Origin: Acidimicrobiia bacterium
GTDB lineage: Bacteria > Actinomycetota > Acidimicrobiia > Acidimicrobiales > AC-14
DNA length: 43,893 nucleotides
Reading direction: 5' to 3'
NCBI GenBank assembly: GCA_023264995.1
Contig: JAHFUR010000036.1
Coordinates: 1 to 43,893 of the forward strand
Part shown: positions 35,284 through 43,430 of the stretch, one piece after another
How the letters are laid out: each line of letters opens with the position of its first letter
Position numbering within the stretch: the first letter of the stretch is position 1
The notes under the pieces: generated by a model
Databases searched by the model: none
What the model saw: only the letters and a program-made list of their open reading frames with translations
Told to the model about the DNA's origin: nothing
Position numbers and translations under genes: made by a program

Positions 35284-35313
35284 CCCACCCGGCTGGCATC
35301 CTGGGCGGGTGGG
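35284..35313 (+). terminator. Terminator-like hairpin before rpsF
   Basis: 8-bp stem CCCACCCG/CGGGTGGG with a 14-base loop, followed by TTACC. It starts 17 bp after the DUF192 stop. It may end the panB transcript or be part of the rpsF leader. Confidence 0.45.
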
Positions 35314-35338
35314 TTACCATTGCCGTGCTCTACACCCT

Positions 35339-35359
35339 GCTCCGGGAATTCCCCGGAGC
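35339..35359 (+). promoter_or_regulatory. rpsF leader hairpin
   Basis: An 8-bp perfect stem GCTCCGGG/CCCGGAGC with loop AATTC lies 45 bp before the rpsF start. rpsF operons in many bacteria have leader structures bound by the S6:S18 complex for autoregulation (established knowledge). Whether this hairpin is that element cannot be decided by eye. Confidence 0.4.
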
Positions 35360-35403
35360 CCTGCGCGCCCCGCCGCCAGGTCCAGAGGGAGGCTTTCCTT
35401 CAC

Positions 35404-35862
35404 ATGCGCCCGTACGAAGTCATGATCATCCTCGACCCCACGCTCGACGACGAGACTGTCCGGGCCGAGGTCGACCGGGCCACCGATCTCATCAAGGCCA
35501 AGGGCGGCGAGCCCGGCCGGGTCGAGCGGTGGGGCAAGCGGCGCCTGGCCTATGAGATCCGCAAGCACCGTGAGGGCAACTACGTCGTCCTCCAGGCCCA
35601 GGCCGAGCCGTCGGTCATGTCCGACCTCGACCGCCAGCTGACCCTGGCCGACGGTGTGCTGCGCCACAAGGTGGTCCACCTGCCCGAGAAGGCGCTGGGC
35701 AAGCCGGCCCGGCCCCTGGGCGCCGTCGGCCCCGAGGACGGGCCCACATCCAGCGAGCCGGCGGCCCCGACGCCTGCGCCCGCCGCTGTCGCCGCTGGGG
35801 CGGTGACCGTCAACACGGTCGCCGCGGGGGCGGTGACCGTCAACACGGTTGCCGCCGAGTAG
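35404..35862 (+). CDS. rpsF: 30S ribosomal protein S6 with repeat tail
   Basis: 152 residues from ATG 35404 with a GGGAGG site. The first about 95 residues are normal bS6: MRPYEVMIILDPTLDDETV, WGKRRLAYEIRKHREGNYVV and DRQLTLADGVLRHKVV. The remaining about 55 residues are a low-complexity tail ending in two exact copies of VAAGAVTVNT, encoded by 30-bp repeats at 35791-35850. It heads the rpsF-ssb-rplI-dnaB cluster. bS6 normally binds bS18, whose gene is missing from its usual place here. Confidence 0.96.
   Translation: MRPYEVMIILDPTLDDETVRAEVDRATDLIKAKGGEPGRVERWGKRRLAYEIRKHREGNYVVLQAQAEPSVMSDLDRQLTLADGVLRHKVVHLPEKALGKPARPLGAVGPEDGPTSSEPAAPTPAPAAVAAGAVTVNTVAAGAVTVNTVAAE
35791..35850 (+). repeat. 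30-bp tandem repeat in rpsF 3' end
   Basis: Two in-frame copies starting at 35791 and 35821 differ at only three bases and encode AAGAVTVNTV twice. The high identity suggests a recent duplication. Confidence 0.85.
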
Positions 35863-35901
35863 CGGCCGACCTCACATCACTCAGGCGAACGGAGCGAAGG
35901 A

Positions 35902-36378
35902 ATGAACGGGAACAGCGTCACGGTCATAGGGAACGTCACGAGAGACCCCGAGCTGCGGTTCACCCCCAGCGGGCAGGCCACGGCCAGCTTCGGGCTGGCC
36001 GTCAACCGGATCTGGAACGACCGCCAGACCAACGAGCGCAAGGAGGCGGTGTCCTTCTTCGACGTCGTCTGCTGGCGGGAGATGGCCGAGAACGCCAGCG
36101 AGTCGCTTTCCAAGGGCGCTCGCATCATCGTCACCGGGCGCCTGGAGCAGCGCTCCTGGGAGACGCCGGAGGGCGAGAAGCGCTCCAAGATCGAGATCGT
36201 GGCCGACGAGATCGGCCCGAGCCTGCGCTGGGCCACCGCCGAGATCCGCAAGAACGACCGGCGCGGCCCGGGCGAGGGCGGCGGCCCGGCCATGAGCGGC
36301 GCCCGGCCCGCGGCCAACACAGCACCCTCACAGGCCGGCCCCCCGCCGTCCTACGACTACGGAGACGAGCCTTTCTAG
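35902..36378 (+). CDS. ssb: Single-stranded DNA-binding protein
   Basis: 158 residues. OB fold with MNGNSVTVIGNVTRDPELRF, TASFGLAVNRIWNDR, SFFDVVCWREMAENASESL and GARIIVTGRLEQRSWETPEG. The C-terminal third is Gly/Pro-rich and ends in DYGDEPF, the acidic tip that recruits replication and repair partners. A ribosome binding site (GGAGCGAAGG region) precedes ATG 35902. The stop is directly followed by the rplI ATG with no spacer, so no rpsR fits between them. Confidence 0.96.
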   Translation: MNGNSVTVIGNVTRDPELRFTPSGQATASFGLAVNRIWNDRQTNERKEAVSFFDVVCWREMAENASESLSKGARIIVTGRLEQRSWETPEGEKRSKIEIVADEIGPSLRWATAEIRKNDRRGPGEGGGPAMSGARPAANTAPSQAGPPPSYDYGDEPF

Positions 36379-36828
36379 ATGGTCACCCTCATCCTGCGGT
36401 CCGACGTCGACAATGTCGGCAAGAAGGGCGACATCGTCGATGTGTCCGACGGTTTCGCCCGGAACTTCCTCGTGGCCAAGGGCCTGGCCATGAAGGCCTC
36501 GCCCGGGTCCATCGCCCAGGCCACCGGCATGCGCCGGGCCCGCGCCGTGAAAGACGCCCGGGACCGCGAGTCGGCGGAGCAGGTCGCCCGGTTGCTGGTG
36601 ACCAAGGTCATCCGCATCGCCGGCCGCGCCGGGCCAGAAGGCCGCCTGTTCGGGTCGGTCACCACCGCCGACCTGGTCAACGCCGTCCAGGAACAGGCCG
36701 GCGTGACCCTCGAGCGCAAGCGGGTCCACCTCGACGAGCCCATCAAGGCCCTCGGCACCCACGAGGTGCCGGTCCGCCTCCACCCGGAGGTCGAGTTCCG
36801 CCTGCCGGTCGAGGTTGTCTCCGCCTAG
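36379..36828 (+). CDS. rplI: 50S ribosomal protein L9
   Basis: 149 residues starting on the base after the ssb stop. The bL9 N-terminal signature is clear (VTLILRSDVDNVGKKGDIVDVSDGFARNFL), followed by the connecting helix and the C-terminal domain (GRLFGSVTTADLVNAVQEQ, then LERKRVHLDEPIKALGTHEV). Length is normal. It lies in the rpsF-ssb-rplI-dnaB order, lacking rpsR upstream. Confidence 0.96.
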   Translation: MVTLILRSDVDNVGKKGDIVDVSDGFARNFLVAKGLAMKASPGSIAQATGMRRARAVKDARDRESAEQVARLLVTKVIRIAGRAGPEGRLFGSVTTADLVNAVQEQAGVTLERKRVHLDEPIKALGTHEVPVRLHPEVEFRLPVEVVSA

Positions 36829-36929
36829 GAGTAGTCTCGAACATGTGTTTGCCCATAGTCGTGCACAGCCAAATCCCGAGGTTGTTCCCCTAGCGACCAG
36901 CAGGCCGCACGCGGCAGCCTGATCAGCAG

Positions 36930-39476
36930 ATGGCCCAGTCGATCGAAGACGCCCGGCGCCGCCAGCAGGGGGCGTCGGGTCGTCAGCAGGGGGCATCCGC
37001 CAACCGGGTGCCCCCGCACAACCTCCAGGCCGAGGAGTCCCTGCTCGGGGCCATGCTGCTCAGCCGCGACGCGATCGTCGCCGCGGTGGAGGTCCAGCTT
37101 TCGGCCGACGACTTCTACAAGCCGGCCCACGGCCACATCTTCGACGCCATCACCTCGCTCTACGCCCACGGTGACCCGGCCGACCCCGTCACCGTCGCCG
37201 AGTCGCTGAGCCGGGCCGGCGTCCTCGACGGTATCGGTGGGCCGGCGCTGCTCATCACCCTCCAGGCCGGCACCCCGTCCATCGGCAACGCCGGCCGCTA
37301 CGCCCACATCATCGAGGAGCACTCGCTCCTGCGCCGGCTCATCCGGGTGGCCGGCGACATTGCCGAGATGAGCTACGGCCTGCCCGAGGACGTGGCTGCC
37401 ACCGTCGACGAGGCCGAGGCCATGGTGTTCGACGTGGCCCAGCGCCGGGTCACCGATTCCATGGCCCCCATCCGCGAGCTGCTCTCGGCCCAGCTCGACC
37501 ACCTCGAGGCCCTGTTCGAGCGCAACCAGGAGATCACCGGTGTCCCCACCGGCTTCATCGACCTCGACCGCCAGCTCGCCGGCCTCCAGCCGTCCAACCT
37601 CGTCATCATCGGTGGAAGACCTGGGACGGGCAAGACCAGCTTTGCGCTGGGCATCGCCGCCCACGCCGCCCTGGAGGCCCGCACGCCGGTGCTGGTCTTC
37701 TCTCTGGAGATGAGCCACCGGGAGCTGACCCAGCGCCTGCTGTGCTCGGAAGCCCGGGTCGATGCCACCCGCATGCGCAACGGCAAGCTGCTCGAGTCCG
37801 ACTGGCCGAAGATCAGCCATGCCGTCGGTCGGCTGGGCGAGGCGCCGATCTTCATCGACGACAACCCCCACCTCACGGTCATGGAGATCCGGGCCAAGGC
37901 CCGCCGGCTCAAGAGCCGTGAGGGCCTGGGCATGATCGTGATCGACTACATGCAGCTCATGAGCGGCCGGTCCAACGCCGAGAACCGACAGGTGGAGGTG
38001 TCGGAAATGTCCCGCGGCCTCAAGATCCTGGCCCGCGAGCTGAACGTGCCGGTCATCGCTCTCTCCCAGCTCTCCCGGAACCTGGAGAGCCGGGCCGATA
38101 AGCGCCCGGTCCTCGCCGACCTTCGTGAGAGTGGCTGCATGCCCGCCAGCACGCGGCTCCTCCGAGCCGACAACGGGGAAGACATCTCGCTGGGCGAACT
38201 TGTGCTTTCTCAGGAGCGGCCGGTCGTGTGGTCGGTCGACGAGCGCCAGCGGCTGGTCCCGGCGCAGTTGGTCAAGGCATTCCCGTCCGGGATCAAGCCG
38301 GTCTTCACCCTCAGGCTGGCGTCGGGTCGGAGCGTCGACGCCACCGCCAACCATAAGTTCCTGACCGTCGACGGCTGGGCGCGGCTCGACGGGCTGGAGC
38401 CCGGCTCGTTCGTCGCCGTCCCCCGCCGGCTGCCGGCGCCACAGCGTGGCGGTCGCGGGTGGTCCGACGACGAGCTGACGCTGCTCGCCCACCTGCTGGG
38501 CGGCGAGTCGATGGGCTCGGGTTTCACGTACACGACCGCCGACGACGCCAACAAGCAACTCGTCGAAAACCTGGCCCACCGCCTCTTCGGCATCACGGCT
38601 GAGGTGAGCAAGGTTGGGAAGGTATGGAACCTCAGGTTCCCCAGCCCCTATCGGCTGGCCCACAACGTGCACCACCCGATGCGCAACTGGCTCGATCCCT
38701 ACGGGCTCTGGGCGTCGCGAGCGTGGACGAAGTTCGTCCCGGCAACAGTCTTCGGGCTCGGCGACGACCAAGTTCGACTGTTCCTCCACCATCTGTGGGC
38801 CACCGACGGGTCCATCACGATTTCCGGGAACGGGCGTGGGGAAGTCGTCCGCACGCACTACGCGACGACGAGCAGGCAACTGGCGCTCGACGTCCAACGC
38901 CTCCTCCTCCGTCTCGGGATCAGGTCGACCGTTGCCACCTCGAAGAAGAAGCGGGCCGGGCGAGCCGAGGACGGCATCCAGTCCTACCGCGACAGTTACC
39001 GCGTCCGGGTGCAGGGCGCCGCCGCCCAGTCCCAGTTCCTCCGGTCGGTGGGCTGCCACGGCCGGCGCGGCGACTGCATCCCCCGAGCCTTGGCCCTTCT
39101 CGAGGGGACCAAGGAGAACCCCAACGAAGCCATGGCCGCGGTCCTGGGCTCGGCCGACCTCGCCGACATCGCCACGTCAGACGTGTTCTGGGACGAGGTA
39201 GTCGAAATCACTTCCCTGGGGTTGCAACCGACCTTCGACGCCACCGTCGCGGGGACCGCCAATTTCATCGCCGACGGCGTCATCGCCCACAACAGCCTCG
39301 AGCAGGATGCCGACGTGGTGATCTTCCTCTACCGCGACGAGGTCTACAACCGCGACACCTCAGACCGGGGCACCGCCGAGGTGATCGTGGCCAAACACCG
39401 CAACGGCCCCATCGGCGTCACCCATCTCGCCTTCCTCGACCACTACACCCGCTTCGCCAACATGGCCCGCGTGTGA
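36930..39476 (+). CDS. dnaB: Replicative DNA helicase with intein
   Basis: 848-residue precursor; after splicing, 462 residues. N-terminal domain PHNLQAEESLLGAMLLSRDA, RecA-type core with Walker A GGRPGTGKTSFALGIA, VFSLEMSHRELTQRLL, and IVIDYMQLMSG as Walker B. The C-terminal extein is SLEQDADVVIFLYRDEVYN through ANMARV. The intein interrupts the core after RESG (see the feature at 38136). Splicing is required for activity because the interrupted segment forms part of the hexamer ATPase site. It ends the rpsF-ssb-rplI-dnaB cluster with a 101-bp gap after rplI. Confidence 0.96.
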   Translation: MAQSIEDARRRQQGASGRQQGASANRVPPHNLQAEESLLGAMLLSRDAIVAAVEVQLSADDFYKPAHGHIFDAITSLYAHGDPADPVTVAESLSRAGVLDGIGGPALLITLQAGTPSIGNAGRYAHIIEEHSLLRRLIRVAGDIAEMSYGLPEDVAATVDEAEAMVFDVAQRRVTDSMAPIRELLSAQLDHLEALFERNQEITGVPTGFIDLDRQLAGLQPSNLVIIGGRPGTGKTSFALGIAAHAALEARTPVLVFSLEMSHRELTQRLLCSEARVDATRMRNGKLLESDWPKISHAVGRLGEAPIFIDDNPHLTVMEIRAKARRLKSREGLGMIVIDYMQLMSGRSNAENRQVEVSEMSRGLKILARELNVPVIALSQLSRNLESRADKRPVLADLRESGCMPASTRLLRADNGEDISLGELVLSQERPVVWSVDERQRLVPAQLVKAFPSGIKPVFTLRLASGRSVDATANHKFLTVDGWARLDGLEPGSFVAVPRRLPAPQRGGRGWSDDELTLLAHLLGGESMGSGFTYTTADDANKQLVENLAHRLFGITAEVSKVGKVWNLRFPSPYRLAHNVHHPMRNWLDPYGLWASRAWTKFVPATVFGLGDDQVRLFLHHLWATDGSITISGNGRGEVVRTHYATTSRQLALDVQRLLLRLGIRSTVATSKKKRAGRAEDGIQSYRDSYRVRVQGAAAQSQFLRSVGCHGRRGDCIPRALALLEGTKENPNEAMAAVLGSADLADIATSDVFWDEVVEITSLGLQPTFDATVAGTANFIADGVIAHNSLEQDADVVIFLYRDEVYNRDTSDRGTAEVIVAKHRNGPIGVTHLAFLDHYTRFANMARV
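38136..39293 (+). other. DnaB intein with LAGLIDADG endonuclease domain
   Basis: 386 codons from Cys403 (CMPASTRLL) to Asn788 (FIADGVIAHN), followed by Ser of the extein (SLEQDAD). Block B TANHKF with its His, the terminal HN and the +1 Ser are all present, so splicing should work. The site, RESG/S, is the one used by the Synechocystis DnaB intein (recalled). Two LAGLIDADG-like helices are visible: LLAHLLGGESMG and LFLHHLWATDGS. The second keeps its Asp. In the first the usual Gly-Asp is Gly-Gly followed by Glu. Confidence 0.93.
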
Positions 39477-39478
39477 CT

Positions 39479-39507
39479 GAGGAGGAGGAGGAGGCGGCGG
39501 CGGCGGA
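39479..39507 (+). repeat. GGA/GGC triplet run
   Basis: About five GAG-type triplets run into four GGC triplets just after the dnaB stop. It is a simple sequence repeat in noncoding DNA. Confidence 0.7.
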
Positions 39508-39659
39508 TCGTGGCTCCATACCGTCCGTATGGCGCCCCGTTCCCGGGACGGTCCACCGAACCACCCTTGCGGGACCCAGGCCTGCGGCGGGGCTATCTGG
39601 TGACGGCATTCCCCGCGAGTGGTTTTGGCGATGGGACCTCCCGGTAACCGTTCCTCCTG

Positions 39660-39690
39660 CAGGATCCCGATCGTCGGCGGTGGGATCCTG
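39660..39690. terminator. Hairpin between convergent dnaB and SnoaL genes
   Basis: Perfect 9-bp stem CAGGATCCC/GGGATCCTG with a 13-base loop lies immediately beyond the SnoaL stop (39691-39693). It is placed to end both transcripts. There is no T tract. Confidence 0.6.
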
Positions 39691-40125
39691 TCAGCGGAGC
39701 GCGCCGCTCCGTACCGCGTCCCACACGTTTGAGTAGACCCAGATGTCGGTGATCTTGCCGTCCCGGAGGCGGTAGAGGGACAGCCCTCCAACCTCTACCC
39801 GTTGCCCGGTCGGCTCGATCTCGCCTGCGGCGTGCGGGAAGGACCCATGATGGTGGACGCTCGCCGACCAGTGAGCGGTCAGGAAGTCGTCCTCGGCGAC
39901 CATTCGGTCGACCCGAAGATCGATGTCCCTGAACGCGCCCTTGAGGGCCTCACCTTCGACCTGCAATGTTTCCGTGTGGTCATCCTGAGGGGTGATCCAG
40001 GCGGTGTGGTACTTGACGTCGGGCGCCAGGAAGGCGCCAACGTCGTGCTCTTCGCCTCGGAGCATGGCCATGAAGTGGTTGTCGATGTAGTCCTTGACCA
40101 ACGCCTTGTTCTCCTCAACAGACAA
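39691..40125 (-). CDS. SnoaL-like polyketide cyclase / ester cyclase family protein
   Basis: 144 residues from TTG 40125, preceded by GGGAG. The SnoaL pattern is present: NKALVKDYIDNHFMAMLRGE, FLAPDVKYHT, EALKGAFRDIDLRVDRMVAEDD, TAHWSASVHHHGSF, VEVGGLSLYRLRDGKITDIWVY. The cone-shaped fold binds small hydrophobic ligands, but the substrate is not known. It stands alone and is convergent with dnaB. It marks the start of the accessory right end. Confidence 0.82.
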   Translation of the reverse strand: MSVEENKALVKDYIDNHFMAMLRGEEHDVGAFLAPDVKYHTAWITPQDDHTETLQVEGEALKGAFRDIDLRVDRMVAEDDFLTAHWSASVHHHGSFPHAAGEIEPTGQRVEVGGLSLYRLRDGKITDIWVYSNVWDAVRSGALR

Positions 40126-40722
40126 CAGGATCTCCCTTCCTCAGGGCGGGACGGGGCACGCGCCGACACCGCCTGGTCCGCACAAGCTTGTCCCATCGAG
40201 TCGCACCTCGCTAGATCGGCGCCCAGTCGGGAGGACGTTCGAACGACATTCGCCCCACGGCGCTGGGCATTCTCGCGGCATGGCGCGGACGAGGCCCCCG
40301 TTTCGTCCGTACCGACTGCTGCACGGCGGGCGGGGCATCGGTCCACCTGAACACCCGCTCATCGTGCTTGGTCAACCTCCGTCCAAAGGGGGGATGCCCC
40401 CGGGGGCCCCCGAACTGGCCGAGTCGAGCGACTGAGCTCGCGGAAATAGTGCCGCGGCGCCGGCGACAGAGGCCGGCGGCTCGTCCGCGGGCGGGAACCC
40501 CCGTCGCCGCCCGAGGACCGTCCCGCACGTCGATCCGATTCCGGGGCGGCCCTGCCGCTCAGCGAGTCTCGGCACTCAGCCCTGGGCAACAGAGAGACGG
40601 CGGCGCCAGTGCGCGGCGCAGATTCTCAGCCCCAGGATGCGTCGCGGGCCAAGGGTGGAGAGGGCTCCTTCGTTTGCTAGCCGGCGCCGTCTTGATCGGA
40701 AAACGCCGAGCTCCGACGAGGG
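40126..40722. other. 597 bp without a recognisable gene
   Basis: All frames through this stretch are short and lack family motifs, a consistent codon bias or a ribosome binding site. I see no RNA gene or repeat. Promoters for the SnoaL gene should lie at the left end. Confidence 0.5.
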
Positions 40723-40929
40723 TCAGATAATCGACCAGACCCACGCGGGCGTGTCGTAGCTAGCGTATGCGCAGTAGGTGTAGTCGGCGTAGTAAGACAC
40801 GCAGGTATTGAACCGCAGCAGCGCAGCGGACGATGGCGTGGCTGTGGCGCCAATCACGCCGAAGGCAAGCGCGGCCGTCACCACCAGTCGTCGCACCCCG
40901 GATAGGCGCCGCTTCGGAGCTGGTTCCAT
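40723..40929 (-). CDS. Small secreted Tyr-rich peptide
   Basis: 68 residues from ATG 40929 (AAGGAG lies 13 bases upstream; GTG 40941 is an in-frame alternative). Basic start (EPAPKRRLSGVRR), hydrophobic helix (LVVTAALAFGVIGATA) and a PSSAA cleavage site predict a signal peptide. The mature product would be about 33 residues (LLRFNTCVSYYADYTYCAYA, then SYDTPAWVWSII) with two Cys, six Tyr and two Trp. It matches no family known to me. It could be an exported signalling, structural or antimicrobial peptide. Confidence 0.55.
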   Translation of the reverse strand: MEPAPKRRLSGVRRLVVTAALAFGVIGATATPSSAALLRFNTCVSYYADYTYCAYASYDTPAWVWSII

Positions 40930-41759
40930 GGGATCGGTCACTCTCCTTGGGTCTCTTCGCAACCGGATGGCCGGAGTGGGTGATGATATAGCCGAGCGCC
41001 AGACTTGCGCGGAATTGCGCCGGGACATCATGGGAACGGATCAGCCTCCCGAGCGAGCCGGTCCCGCACAAGCGTCTCGGCGCCCGGTCGCTTCGTCCAG
41101 CCGGCCTTGTTCGCCGGGCCAGGCCTCGGCGCGGCAAGGTGGAACTCCTACTTCCGATCGGTCGTCGGCGCCCTGTTCGCCAACCGGTGCAGTCGCTGCT
41201 GCTGTCCGCCATTGGGCGCTGTCAGCGGTAGGCGGCATTGCCGGCTTCTCTCTCGTTCGCACGGCGCTCCCCAACCGCAGCACGAACAACAACTCGGGAG
41301 CGCCCACGACAGCCGACCGGCAATGGTCGTCGTTCCTCCTGCGGGCCCCATCGGCAAGCATTGGTCGGCCAGGCAGCCTCGATGGCGTCCAGGTTGGTTG
41401 GGGATCGCCGTCACCATGGCGGGGCCTCGTGGAGGTGTTCGCCCGCCGTGGGCTCTCGCCGGCTACTTCGTCCGCCACACCCAAGCAACCCGGTCCGCCG
41501 CATGCCGGCCACGGTCGAAGTCCCCTGGGCCGAGATCGCGCTACCCAGGACTACCCGGGATTGTGCGCCGAGCACTGCGTCTACGGGGGCGGCATCCTCC
41601 GCGCCGTCCACCGCATCTCCTCACCCGAGGCCCCTGACCTGGACCGACCGCACGCGTCGGATGTCCGGTGGCCTGTGCCGTCCTAGTCCGGCGGCCTCGC
41701 CGACCGCTGCTTTCCCGTCGAACTCAAGTGACCCGGTCGCCGGGTCGACAAGTACTCCA
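40930..41759. other. 830 bp without a clear gene
   Basis: Several overlapping open frames exist on both strands, none with a recognisable domain, a good start or consistent third-position GC. The plus frame leading into the gene at 41760 stays open upstream but looks non-coding. Decayed genes are possible. Confidence 0.5.
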
Positions 41760-42194
41760 ATGGGACTGATGGACAAGGCGCGCCAGACTGCGGAGCAGGC
41801 GAGAGTGGGCATGATGGGCGAGCGGCCGATCGTGGACGTCGACCCGGACGCACCGCCGCCTCCGCCGCCGTCGGCCCGCGCCGGCGCGGTGGTCAACTCC
41901 TTCATCGAGAGGATCAACCCCGGCCTGTTGGCCGACCTGATCATCCACGCCACCGCGGCCCAAGAGAAGACGAACAAGGCTCTCAGGGAAAAGGGCTCCC
42001 AGTACCGCATCTCCGAGATGTACCTGACCGCGTCGATCCCGCCCCAGGTCGGCTTCTACATCGCCCGCCTGGGTGACGCCGAGGCGGACGCCGTCGCCGC
42101 CCTTCCGGCCGGTAAACCGGTCATCAACGAGGTCGCGGCGAAGAAGGCTGCCGCCCCGGCGAAGAAGCGAGCTCCTCGGCCAGCAGGTCCATGA
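41760..42194 (+). CDS. Conserved-looking hypothetical protein
   Basis: 144 residues from ATG 41760 (MGLMDKARQTAEQARVG). A Pro run (DAPPPPPPSA) follows an acidic stretch. Next is a folded-looking part (FIERINPGLLADLIIHATAA, LREKGSQYRISEMYLTASIPP, VGFYIARLGD), and a Lys/Ala-rich tail (AAKKAAAPAKKRAPRP) of the kind that can bind nucleic acid. Codon use is coding-like, unlike the sequence before it. No function is assigned. Confidence 0.7.
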   Translation: MGLMDKARQTAEQARVGMMGERPIVDVDPDAPPPPPPSARAGAVVNSFIERINPGLLADLIIHATAAQEKTNKALREKGSQYRISEMYLTASIPPQVGFYIARLGDAEADAVAALPAGKPVINEVAAKKAAAPAKKRAPRPAGP

Positions 42195-42255
42195 GCCGGC
42201 TGTCGCGCCGCGTGACGTCGTAGCGACGCATTGGTCACCCGAGAACCTGGGCGTC

Positions 42256-42729
42256 GTGGGCCGCTGGCAAACGTGGGCACTGCGGGCGTCCGCCCTGCCC
42301 ACCTCGGCGGCCGACCTCGGCATTGCTGCGCCGGCGGCGGACGTCGTGCCGGCGCCGGCGACGAGCACGACCGTTCCAGTCACCGTGCCGCCCGCGCCGG
42401 TCAGGCTCACGGCCGGCGCGCTGCGGGGCATCGACCACCGGGCCAACGGCGCCGGCGCCCTCTACAGGCTGGCCGACGGAACCGCCGTCGTGCGCCTCGA
42501 GGACATTGACATCCAAAATGGGCCCGACTACCTCGTCTAACTGGTACCCGGAGCCGACCGACGGGCGCTTGGAGCAGGCGTCGACCTCGGCACCCTCAGG
42601 GGCAATCAGGGCACCCAGCACTACGCCGTCCCGGCCGGGATCGACGTGCAGTCCCCCCACACCGTGCTCATCTGTTGCCGCACCTTCGCCGTACCCGTGG
42701 CCAACACCACCCAGGCCGCGGTTTCCTGA
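42256..42729 (+). pseudogene. DM13-domain protein broken by an in-frame stop
   Basis: The frame reads LTAGALRGIDHRANGAGALY, VVRLEDIDIQNGPDYLV, then TAA (42538-42540), then continues without shift as LVPGADRRALGAGVDLGTLR, GNQGTQHYAVPAGIDV and VLICCRTFAVPVANTTQAA to TGA 42727. Together these are one DM13 domain (thought to be redox or electron-transfer related, often membrane-anchored). A single base change from a Tyr codon to TAA would explain the break. The usual N-terminal anchor is not visible; a Pro/Val-rich linker (APATSTTVPVTVPPAP) precedes the domain. The start at GTG 42256 is a guess. Confidence 0.8.
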
Positions 42730-42821
42730 ACCCTCGATCCCGAAGGTATCCCGCTGGAGGAACGGTCTACGGGAAGTGCGGGAGGCTTGACGTTCGGCGT
42801 GTCTCCGTACGCCACAGCGTC

Positions 42822-43430
42822 TCAGCGCTCATGATGGCGCGCCGGCTTGGTCCATGCGATGGAGTATCGCCAGAGCATGTGACGGCGGTAGCGCGCGTCG
42901 GGCAAGATCGTGAGCGCCACCCGACGGATCTGGCGGTAGGTGTGCGGCGCAGGCCAGATCTTGGGTGCGCCGTCCTGCACCTCCGCCTTGTAGCGCTTGT
43001 GGACGCCGTTTGCGACCATGCCGGCGACATCGACGATCCCGTCAATAAGCCGGCTGCTTCGCGCCAGCCCCACCACGACCAGCCGACCGCCGGGGCGGAG
43101 CAAGTCGCGCATCCGGTCGAGCGCGGCAGCCTCGTCCATATGGTGGAGCGAGGCAACTGACGCGATGAAGTCGAAGGACGCCGGCTCGAGCGGATAGGTC
43201 ACGAAGTCAGCGAGGACGTAGTCGACGCCGACGTCGAATTGGGTTCGGGCGCGCAAGACGCTGGCCTCGTCTCGGTCGATGCCGACGACATGGGGAACGA
43301 GGGCTCCGAGCCGTTGAGCGAGGAGCCCTTCCCCACAGCCGACGTCCAGCGCCCGCTCAGCCCGGTCGGGGACCGATCGGAGCACCAGCGGGTAGTAGTG
43401 GATGTTGTGGTTCCAAGCGTCCGGGTCCAC
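42822..43430 (-). CDS. Class I SAM-dependent methyltransferase
   Basis: 202 residues if it starts at GTG 43430 (DPDAWNHNIHYYPLVL). An in-frame ATG at 43628 adds 66 residues that look non-coding (low third-position GC, no motif). Motif I ALDVGCGEGLLAQRLG, motif II VVGIDRDEASVLRAR, motif III DYVLADFVTYPLEPASFDF and motif VI LLRPGGRLVVVGLARS are all intact. The WNHNIHYYP start and the C-terminal helices around RYRRHMLWRYSIAWTKP fit a known actinobacterial methyltransferase type of unknown substrate. Confidence 0.82.
   Translation of the reverse strand: MDPDAWNHNIHYYPLVLRSVPDRAERALDVGCGEGLLAQRLGALVPHVVGIDRDEASVLRARTQFDVGVDYVLADFVTYPLEPASFDFIASVASLHHMDEAAALDRMRDLLRPGGRLVVVGLARSSRLIDGIVDVAGMVANGVHKRYKAEVQDGAPKIWPAPHTYRQIRRVALTILPDARYRRHMLWRYSIAWTKPARHHER

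Noticed and set aside
40126-40722. Several 60-180 residue frames on both strands
   Set aside because: No motif, start context or coding bias supports any of them.
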